From contig NCSJ02000592.1 in NCBI GenBank assembly GCA_002812745.2, positions 1 to 14,926 of the forward strand: a DNA stretch of 14,926 nucleotides. Direction: 5' to 3'. The translations under genes were made by a program, and so were the position numbers. Below, piece by piece: positions 7,682 to 14,926 of the stretch (positions are counted from its first letter, which is position 1; the number at the start of each line of letters is the position of its first letter). The notes beneath the pieces are model-generated. The model ran no database searches, was not told the origin of the DNA, and saw nothing but the letters and a program-made list of their open reading frames with translations. The DNA comes from Scytalidium lignicola (lineage: Eukaryota; Ascomycota; Leotiomycetes).

Positions 7682-8316
7682 GATTAGAAGTAAGTTCTTA
7701 TCCATTCTTACTTTCTGGATATCTTATCTATTTAACTAAGTATTGTAGTTTCTTATAATGTATTCTATGACTGATGATTTTCTCAACTTCATATTCTCTT
7801 TCTGGATTAACTTCTTCTAACATTAGTGTTTAAGTGTTTTCAGGTGCTAATTTAAGAAGTGAAATATAGAAAACAAGATGTATTTTAACTGTTGTTGGTA
7901 ACTTTAATTTATATGTTAAAAGCTTATAAACTTCTTTGATTTTGTATGGTTTTATCTTAACCTAATCTAGTTTATTACTTGGTCTTGTTGTTTTGATGTT
8001 TCTTCTAAGAAGGTAAACTTTATTCTCTTTTTTNGTATGCTAGTTCTATTAAGCATTTATGATTATAGTACTTCTTTATTCTTTCTTTAGTATATTAAAG
8101 TGAGTTCCTGATCTTTTCTTGCATTTCTTCTATTTGTTTTATATAGATCTTTGTTAATTTACTTGTAGATTCCAATTCTAGTCTAATGTAAAACCCTTTT
8201 AATTTTCATTTGTAATTCGCATAAAATAAAGTGATTTTAATTGATTTATATAGTATACTATTATATAACATTTTTGTTATTAATAAGTAATCAACTTAAT
8301 TGTTTTAATTATAATT
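7146..8316 (-). pseudogene. pol: Gypsy pol 3' end of R1: integrase C-terminus, GPY/F module and chromodomain
   Basis: On the minus strand, reading starts at 8316 inside the integrase core, where copy B's LTR cuts it. YNSILYKSIKITLFYANY (about 8280-8220) matches the conserved YNSxxHSSTGxTPFFANYG region. Then come a helical stretch, KVYLLRRNIKTTRPSNKLD...PYKI (GPY/F) with KIHLVFYISLLK at about 8030-7860, and a chromodomain, REYEVEKI...YKKLQYLVK-stop-IRYPE...LTSNL, at about 7800-7690. The aromatic Trp before the RYPE motif is TAG at 7728-7730. The frame is continuous only if the N at 8034 is ignored. Chromodomains target such elements to modified chromatin. The frame stays open to 7146, but similarity to R2 ends near 7569, so the true Pol stop is uncertain. 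This tail overlaps the convergent gene ending at 7681. Confidence 0.8.
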
Positions 8317-8658
8317 TGTTACAGATAATACTTAATAAACTAATTAGTATAAGCTTAAGGCTTAGCACATAGAAGATGTGTATAGAGAACTTAACAATCA
8401 AAGATCACATAATAGAGTCTTAAAACCCTTAGAGGACTCTAGAAGACTCTAAGGACTTTAAGAGATCTAAATATATTTCATTATCTATATAAGTATACTG
8501 TAAAAATATAAGAGTAAACTCCTTATGTTCAACTTAAATATATTATTAAATCTTACTTTTGACTTAGTCACTTGCTTAAGTGTTTTCTGTTTCCATTGTC
8601 CTTGAACATTTACTTTATCCTTATTATTCAATAACTTAGATAATATAATTTTATAACA
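8317..8658 (+). repeat. 5' LTR of Gypsy copy B
   Basis: This is a 342-base, heavily RIP-mutated forward copy of the LTR family, from TGTTACAG to TTATAACA, with TATATAAG at 8486-8493. It sits inside the integrase region of R1, so copy B entered after R1. ATGTTCAA at 8525-8532 can pair, with one mismatch, with TTAAACAT just downstream of the LTR (8661-8668), as in copy A. Confidence 0.85.
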
Positions 8659-8679
8659 TTTTAAACATTACTTATCTTA

Positions 8680-9877
8680 ATAAATTAAGATTTGAAAATA
8701 GATATACTAGTAGATAATAACAATAATGAACAATAACCTGAAGAAGGTTTTAAAGAAAGCTTTGAAAAAGAATCTAAAGAGGAATTAGAAGAAGGATCTG
8801 AGGAAAGTTTAGAAGATAATTCTGAAGAAAACTAAGGTAAGGACTAGACTATCAAAAAAACTAACATCTAGAAAGGAATATTAGAAGAAGTTGTTATACT
8901 ATTAAAGTAACTTACTAAGTCAACAAAAGGATTAACTATTAGAGAATCATTAAGAGTTGCAAGAAAGAAGTTAACACTTCTATTACTTAAATCTAACTTA
9001 AAACTAATTTTAACATTAAGAGTTTTAAGCTCAGATCTTAATTCAAACTTTAAACTAAAGAATAACATTGAATAAATTCTAATAATAATATCTAAAGAAG
9101 TTAAGATCATTAGGCTAAACTTGTTCTATAAAAATAAAAAGAAGTTAAAAGTATATCTTATGTAAATAAGAACTTATTTAATGTTGAATAATCAACTACT
9201 GTTTAAAGACATGTATAAGGTTTTGTAAGTATTAACATACTTAAGAGGAGTAGTTAAAACTTGGTTTTAACCCTTTAAAGATAAATGATTTATGATAAAC
9301 AAAGAAATAAAGAAGTAAGAAGTAATCAATATCATTACAAGTTAAGTTAACTATACAAGAGAGCTTAAATGCTTATACAGAAATGTTAATGNAAAAAAGG
9401 AATGTTAAAAGATGATTAGCTTATCTTAAACAAATTAAGAGCCTTAATGAATATACAATGCTTTATTACTAATATACAGTATTAGTTAACTAAGGAGAAG
9501 AAGTACATATACATTAGTATAAGATTAGCTTAAAGGACTTTATTAAGGAGGAACTGTATTAACAACTTATAATTATTACATTTAATACTCTTATTAACTT
9601 ATTTATTAAGATTAGAAATAAACAATATGAGCTTGGATAAGAAGGGTGAATCTTACTTTAACTNAAAAAAAGACTGATAATAAAAAGGATTAAAGAAATC
9701 TTATAAAGTTAAATGTTATGAAGAAAGAAAAGACCTTTAAGAAAGGAAAGAAGCCTTTTAGAAGAAGAAACAAGAAAGGGAATTCCTTTAGAATCTCCTT
9801 TGAAGAACTAGACAAGAGAAGNAAAAAACAAGTTATATTTCAAGTGTAGACTTTTAAAATATATAACAAATATTTAT
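8680..9877 (+). pseudogene. gag: Gypsy gag of copy B, RIP-mutated, start codon lost
   Basis: Colinear with copy A's gag. The start codon reads ATA (8680-8682), a G-to-A change of the ATG in copy A, and the first in-frame stop falls at 8833-8835, exactly 156 bases after the start as in A. The acidic Glu/Ser leader is retained. Capsid motifs can be read near 9110-9280 (LFYKNKKKLKVYL, YLRGVVKTWF-QPF); TGG survives here where copy A has TAG. Single Ns at 9392, 9664 and 9822 adjoin A runs. The zinc knuckle occupies 9836-9877 with CCHC spacing; first Cys, His and last Cys now read Tyr, and only the second Cys survives. Not functional. Confidence 0.8.
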
Positions 9878-11569
9878 AAAAAAAGACAATAAGTTGAGTA
9901 TGTTAATTAAAGTTAAAGTTATATAAATCTTAAGAATTATAGATATATTATTAAAATTATCAGAAAGAAAGAGTTTAAACTTAGAAGAAACATTTAATAA
10001 GGAGGTTAATAAAGTGATATTTGTAGTAATAAGAAGGACTTAGCATGTTAAACATCCTTAGGATGAGGAGGAAGTTAAGAACTTAAATAGATAAAGATTA
10101 ATTCTAAAAGTTAGTAAAATCTAGATGATTATACTAGTAAACTTTGAAGGTATACTAACAGAATAATATCTTGTCTTTGAAGAAGTATTAATCTTAAGAT
10201 ATTATTTAACAATTAGTATATAAGGATTAAGAGAATAAGAAATCTTAAACAAAAGCTAACTTTATAAAACTATATAATAAGAAGAGGTAATTATAAAAGA
10301 ATAAGAGTTTGATCTTAAAGACCTTATTCTAGTTTATAAGACTAACCTTCAGAGTATTGTTATAAAGAGAAGAATATATAAATTCCTCTTGTTAATGAAA
10401 AGAACTTAGATTTAAGATAATTTTGATTAAATATTTAAAGATGTTTAGATAATTATAAAAGAAGGATTAAATTATGTCTTATAAGGACAATATAACTTAT
10501 AATAAGAAGGATTTCTAATGATAACCTTTTGACAAGATTAAACAAAAGCAAAAATATAATACAAAGAAATCTAAGATCTAGGAAAATCAATAAAACAATT
10601 GTTTAAAGTTAAGTTATATTATACTTAACAAGAACAAAAAGAGTTTATTAAGATTATTGTTGAACAAGTTAATTAAGATGTAAAAGCTTTACTTATAGTT
10701 AATGAATTAAAGGAAGATTTATTACCTTTAAAACCATTTATTATATTATTAGAAGAAGATAAATTAATAGAAAGGATTAATTAACAGTTTAACTAAGAAG
10801 TAGCAAAATACTCTTTGAATTTTGTAAAAAGAATTCTTAAGGAAAGTAATGTCTTTATCATTGAAATAAGAGAATGCTTTAAGAATAAAATAACAAAATA
10901 AGTACAAGATGTATATACATTCATAAATGATAAAAGTTTAGATAAACTAAGATTAAGAGATTTTGTAAAAAGATAAATAGTATTGTTTGAAGAATTCTAA
11001 AAGAATACTAAAAACTTAAAGATCAAAGATAATATATTAGTCAATAATACTAAAAATGTTAACTTATACTCTATAAACAGTAAAAGTTCATTATACATAA
11101 ATATAAAACTGTATAAAAAGTTAGTAAAGGCTTTGATTAATTTAAGAGCTAAAAGAAACTTCATTAATAAACAAGTTATAAAGTGATTTAGACTTAACAC
11201 AAGAGTTAAGAAGAATAACTACTTGATATTATTAGTAAATAATAATATAATCAAGAGAGTAGTTGATGTTTAAACTTATAAATTAGATATAAGGATTAAT
11301 AATAATCATTAAGAGAAAATATCCTTTAATATTATATAATTAAGAATATATCAAGTAATACTTAGAATTAAATAAATAAAAAAACATAATTTAATAATTA
11401 ATTAGAAAACAAATATGATTACCTTCTTAAAAGAAGAGTAAAATTCAGTATCTTTAAGAGTTATTCATGTTGATAAAACCTTAAAATATATTCTTAAGGA
11501 ATATTATAAATAGTTAAAGTTATTCATAGAAAGACTTAATGATTTAGCCTTACTCAAGTATAAACTATA
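9878..11569 (+). pseudogene. pol: Copy B linker and Gypsy aspartic protease, cut before RT
   Basis: The first 1.2 kb is a linker of unknown function with coding character. The frame around 10310-10440 (DLILVYKTNLQSI...KRRIYKFLL) and again from about 10480 onward has mainly RIP-type stops and no recognisable domain. The protease is clear at 11060-11360: KALINLRAKRNFINKQVIK is the mutated form of the ALIDSGATxNFI active-site segment. The catalytic D-S-G now reads Asn-Leu-Arg at 11139-11147. It is followed by NIIKRVVDV and YQVILRIK-stop-IKKHN (the ILG-x-WLxxHNP motif). The stretch up to 11569 corresponds to the protease-RT connection (LNDLALLKYK). The element is cut by a reverse LTR before the RT motifs. 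Short minus-strand frames here are shadows. Confidence 0.75.
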
Positions 11570-11912
11570 TGTTACAAAACTACGCCATCCAGGTCACTGG
11601 ATAGCCAAGGGTAAGGTAGATGTTCAGGGACAACGGAAACGTGTGACACACAAGCAAGTTACTAGGTCGAAGGTAGGATACAGTAATGTATTTAGGTTGA
11701 ACACGAGGAATCTACTCTCATGTTCCTACAGCGTGCTTATATAGATAATGAAATACAGTTGGATCCCTTGGAGTCCTTGGAGTCCACTGGAGTCCACCAG
11801 GGATCCCAAGACTCCATCACGTGACCCCTGATTGTTAGGTTCTCTATGCACACCTTCCGTGTACCGAGCCTCAGGCCTACACCAATCAGCTTGTTAGGTA
11901 AAACCCGTAACA
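11570..11912 (-). repeat. Nearly unmutated solo LTR, reverse orientation
   Basis: This 343-base copy keeps many CpG and CpA sites lost elsewhere, so it is the best guide to the ancestral LTR. It runs TGTTACAAAACTACGCC to CCCGTAACA on plus. TATATAAG on minus lies at 11736-11743, and the U3 has three GGAGTCC repeats between GGATCCC and GGGATCC (11761-11806). On its left is copy B's protease-RT linker and on its right copy C's LTR, so no internal sequence of its own is attached. The flanking 5-mers CTATA and GTATT are not a target duplication. Confidence 0.85.
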
Positions 11913-12121
11913 GTATTAGAGTTATACTACTTATACAAGGTTATACTTATTTGTTTATATAAGAATATACTCTTTAAGCTTTAATTAAGAACTTTATATT
12001 CAACTTAAGTTATAATTCTATTATATATACTTGTTTATTATAATTATAAACAACTTACTTTATATAAATTTAATAAGAGTAATTAAGCTTATATGATTAT
12101 GTTATAAGAAGTCTTATAACA
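11913..12121 (+). repeat. 3' portion of the 5' LTR of Gypsy copy C (divergent family)
   Basis: No clear match to the other LTRs overall, but the layout is the same: TATATAAG at 11956-11963, TATTCAA about 41 bases later (11997-12003), an end CTTATAACA at 12121, then TTTTGAATA. TTGAATA at 12124-12130 is the exact complement of 11997-12003, matching the self-priming layout of copies A and B. The LTR's left part is missing or lies beyond the solo LTR. Confidence 0.5.
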
Positions 12122-12139
12122 TTTTGAATACTATTGTAT

Positions 12140-13205
12140 AAAAGTAAGTTATATTAAACTTGAACAAGTATTAAACAAAGATATAGTAATTAGTTCAGAA
12201 GAAAGCTTTAAAGAAAGTTCTAAAAAAAAGTTTAATAAATAAAAGCTTAAGTAATAAAGTTAACTTAAAGGATAAAGTTATAAACTTAGCATAAGTTAGA
12301 TTACTAGTAGGATTAATAGTTAGAAGACCTTTAAGAGGACCTTTATCAAGATTATTAACTTTATTACTTAGACTATTATTAATAATTATTATAAGTAATG
12401 TTAGAAGATTGTTAAAAGGAGAAGTAAGGACAATTAAATTAGACTTCTTTTATAAAAATAAGAATAAGCTTAAAGTATACTTAGTATAAACAAGAATATA
12501 TTTAATGTTAAATAAGTAAGTACTTATAAATAATATATAAAGGATATTATAAGTAATATTATATTTTAAAAGAATTGTAATGAATTAATTCTAATCATTC
12601 TTAAATGATTACTTTAATCATATAAGAGATTTAACTAATAAGGAAACCTGAAAACTTCTTAATAGTTATAATGAATATATGAAGGAACTTAACAAGTTGT
12701 TCAAAGATATTAACAAAGAGAAAAACATAAAATAATATCTTTACCATCTTAAGTAAACAAGAATTATCAATAATTATACTACCTTGTTCAGACAATATTT
12801 AATTAAAATAAATTAGAATAAGAAGGCTCTTATTATGTAATATAAGAGAGGATTAAAGAATAAGATATATGATAAATTATATTAAGAGGTATTAATCTTA
12901 AACTTGAAGATCTTAATTAATTAATATATTAAAATCAGAAATCAGTTATATAAAAAAGAAATTAAACAAGAAAGGATTATCTTACTTTGTAAGTAGAAAT
13001 AACAATTAAACAAAGAAATCTTAATCATAAGAAGATCTTATAAACTTTAATGTAATTAGAAAAGGAAAATCCTAAAGAAGTAAGAATTAAAAGTTTAAAG
13101 GAAAAGGGAATTTGTTTAAAATTAACTTTAAAAAATTAAAAGACTAAAANGGAAAAGAAGTTATATTTTAAATATAAACTTCTTAAGTATTTTGTTAATA
13201 GTTAT
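12140..13205 (+). pseudogene. gag: Gypsy gag of copy C, RIP-mutated
   Basis: Diverged from copies A and B but the same domain order. A Ser/Glu-type leader is at about 12180-12240 (VISSEESFKESSKKK). The capsid segment is at about 12425-12540: VRTIKLDFFYKNKNKLKVYL aligns with copy A's LFYKDKKKLKVYL. YNEYMKELNKLFKDINKEKN follows near 12670. The nucleocapsid zinc knuckle lies at 13164-13205, where C-x2-C-x4-H-x4-C spacing is kept but all four metal ligands read Tyr. Stops are mainly TAA. The start codon is not identifiable. It is cut off from pol by R2. Confidence 0.7.
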
Positions 13206-13723
13206 AAAGATAAAGGAAAACAGATAGTAGTTATAAGTATAAGTATTATAAGTATTCTTAAGCAAGAATTATTATTATTAAGTTATGAAAAAGCTTAAAC
13301 TAACATACTTAATATAAGGATTTTCAAGAACTTTAAGATATGCTTAAAAGGAGATATTATTGAAGAAGTACTTAATATTAAGGAATAGCTTTAGTTAAGG
13401 GTATATTATCAGACTAAAATTTAATATTTAAGATGTTAGAGGATTATATATCTTTTAAGAGAAAACAATAATAAGATTTTTTAATAAGAAATTAAAATAA
13501 TTAATAAGTTATATTATAATTAAGATAACCTAATATTAATTATTAAAAGAAGTTGTAAAATTATTATATTTACTTAAAATAAATTATAATTATAAGAAGT
13601 AATGTTAAGATTACTTAAGATTAGTAAATAAGATTATTTGTTAAGGTTTAACTAATGGATATTAAATAAGAAAACCTTTAATTGATTTGTTTAAAAGAAA
13701 TATAAGTTATTAATAAGAATTTA
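13206..13723 (+). pseudogene. Post-Gag region of copy C, no recognisable domain
   Basis: This very AT-rich stretch follows the zinc knuckle. By position it corresponds to the linker seen in copies A and B, but stops are too dense to read a protein and I recognise no protease motif. It ends where the inverted LTR of R2 begins. Confidence 0.4.
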
Positions 13724-14079
13724 TATTACAAAATTATGTTATCCAAGTCATTAGATAGTAAGGATAAGGTAAATGTTCAAGGACAATGGAAATGTATAAT
13801 ACTTGAGTAGGTGACTAAGTTAAAAGTAAGATTTAGTAATGTATTTAAGTTGAATACAAGAAGTTTACTCTTATGTTCTTATAATATACTTATATAGATA
13901 ATAAGATTTTACTAAACCTCTTGGACTTTTTTAAGTCTTATAAGTTTATAGACCTCTTAGACTCTTCAAGTCTTTTAAGTCTAATCATGTTATGTGATTG
14001 TTAAGTTTTCTATATACACTTTACTGTGTATTAAGCCTTAGGCTTATATTAATTAGCTTGTTAAGTTAAACTTGTAATA
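13724..14079 (-). repeat. 3' LTR of reverse copy R2
   Basis: A 356-base minus-strand LTR, heavily RIP-mutated: the ends read TATTACA and TGTAATA instead of TGTTACA and TGTAACA. TATATAAG on minus is at 13889-13896. It and its right flank align with R1 from 6613 onward, including the adjoining purine tract (14080-14092), so it is the 3' LTR of a second reverse copy. Confidence 0.85.
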
Positions 14080-14169
14080 TTATCCTCTTTTTTATACTAG
14101 TATTACTTTAACATTTAATTGTTATTATGAACAATCTTATTATTTGTTAATTTATTCTTTCTTTTCAAT

Positions 14170-14763
14170 ATATCACCAAAATGCTTGTTTCTTGATGATA
14201 TTATTCTAGAAGAAAAAAGAAGATTATGAAAATACTAAGAAGTATTAAACTTAAGAGATTATATAATTAAATATAATACTAAGATATCTCTTTATGATTT
14301 TTATGCTTAAAATGGTTTAACTTACTTGATAGTTTCCAAATTTAACTATTATAATAAGTATACTTAACAGAAGTATAAGTATAAGAGTAAGAGTATTCTT
14401 ATAACTTCTTAGAAAACCTTTAATAAGGAGGAGGCTTGACTTAAGGCTAAGGAGGAGAAGGCTGCTTAAGCTATAGCTAAGAACATAGTTTGTCTTATTT
14501 ACCTTCACAAACAAAAGAAGTTTCTTCACAAACATGTTAACAAAATGATCTACTGTAAACTTTCTTCTTTAGACAAGTTGAAAGTTACAAAAGAAAAAGA
14601 GAAGTAAGAGAAGTTGTTTAAAGAGTTATGTTTTATCTTTACAAGTAAGGCTTCCTCTTCTATTGTTGACTTCTTCTTCTTCAACCTTACAATTCTATTG
14701 CCTAAAAGTCTATTCTAGGATAAGTTTAATAATATGCTTTTAATAACTTCTTATAGTTTATAA
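14170..14763 (+). pseudogene. Antisense accessory gene of a chromovirus: Zn(II)2Cys6-like protein (R2 copy)
   Basis: Second copy of the gene at 7057-7681, same place and strand. One frame of 198 codons runs without any frameshift from ATA 14170 (ATG lost by G-to-A; the next residues SPK align with R1) to TAA 14761-14763, where R1 has TGA. In-frame stops are of CAA/CAG/CGA/TGG-derived type. The six-cysteine cluster keeps its spacing, with every ligand now Tyr: codons at 14293, 14302, 14323, 14350, 14359 and 14380. The charged middle KQKKFLHKHVNKMI...SSLDKLKVTKEKEK and the tail ASSSIVDFFFFN...LLP match R1 residue for residue at many positions. The proteins differ at roughly half the positions by eye, yet frame, motif and stop are shared, which supports a real gene. 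Confidence 0.7.
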
Positions 14764-14926
14764 GATTAAAAGTAAGTTCTTATCTATTCTTATTCTTTAG
14801 ATATTCTATCTATTTAACTAAATATTGTAATTTCTTATAATACATTCTATAACTAATGATTTTCTCAACTTTGTATTCTCTTTTTAGATTAACCTCTTTT
14901 AGTATTAAAGTTTAAGCATTTTCAAG
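14664..14926 (-). pseudogene. pol: Gypsy pol 3' end of R2: chromodomain
   Basis: On the minus strand, from the window edge, LKREYKVEKIISYRMYYKKLQYLVK-type sequence is a chromodomain (about 14885-14770) equivalent to R1's. The chromodomain Trp reads TAG as in R1. It continues to ELTFNLINYKKLLKAYY and TYPRIDF (about 14720) and a basic RRR tail near 14675. It overlaps the convergent gene ending at 14763. The rest of pol lies outside the window. Confidence 0.75.

Noticed and set aside
10997..11200. 67-codon minus frame rich in Leu and Phe
   Set aside because: Antisense to the protease active-site region of copy B; opened by RIP bias.
14317..14535. 72-codon minus frame rich in Leu, Lys and Ser
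   Set aside because: It lies opposite the antisense zinc-cluster gene of R2. The equivalent frame in R1 encodes a different peptide, while the plus frame is conserved.

Overview
This looks like a transposon graveyard from a filamentous ascomycete (Pezizomycotina). No host gene, tRNA, rRNA or CRISPR is visible. Three things point to the organism. The retroelements are Ty3/Gypsy chromoviruses with an integrase, a chromodomain and probably Tf1/sushi-type self-priming. They carry dense C-to-T and G-to-A transitions that turn Gln, Trp and Arg codons into stops and Cys/His codons into Tyr, the signature of repeat-induced point mutation (RIP). An element-borne gene encodes a fungal-type Zn(II)2Cys6-like cysteine cluster. 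The species cannot be named from the sequence.

Layout. 1-1619: the 3' part of a less mutated element with a DDE integrase, a CXC-type cysteine-rich tail and a hairpin-bearing terminus. 1722-6612: forward Gypsy copy A (5' LTR, gag, linker, then RT, RNase H and the start of integrase). In A, the segment holding protease and the first half of RT is replaced by 4230-5443, which contains a GC-rich inverted-repeat element (about 4238-4771) and a RIP-mutated relative of the first element's terminus (5257-5443). 6613-8316: 3' end of a reverse-strand copy R1 (3' LTR, antisense gene, chromodomain and integrase C-terminus). 8317-11569: forward copy B (5' LTR, gag, linker, protease). 11570-11912: a reverse, nearly unmutated solo LTR. 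11913-13723: forward copy C of a related family (end of a 5' LTR, gag). 13724-14926: a second reverse 3' end, R2, laid out like R1.

The most interesting feature is a gene on the strand opposite to pol, lying between the chromodomain and the 3' LTR, in both R1 (7057-7681) and R2 (14170-14763). Both copies keep the same frame and the same six-cysteine spacing C-x2-C-x6-C-x8-C-x2-C-x6-C, many Cys now reading Tyr, followed by a charged helical segment. In both, its 3' end overlaps the 3' end of pol tail to tail. It therefore looks like an accessory, antisense-encoded zinc-cluster protein of a fungal chromovirus.

Most single Ns touch an A or T run. At the four coding sites tested, ignoring the N restores the reading frame, so these Ns look like homopolymer assembly artefacts. 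All coding features here are degraded or partial, and none is expected to yield a full protein as it stands.
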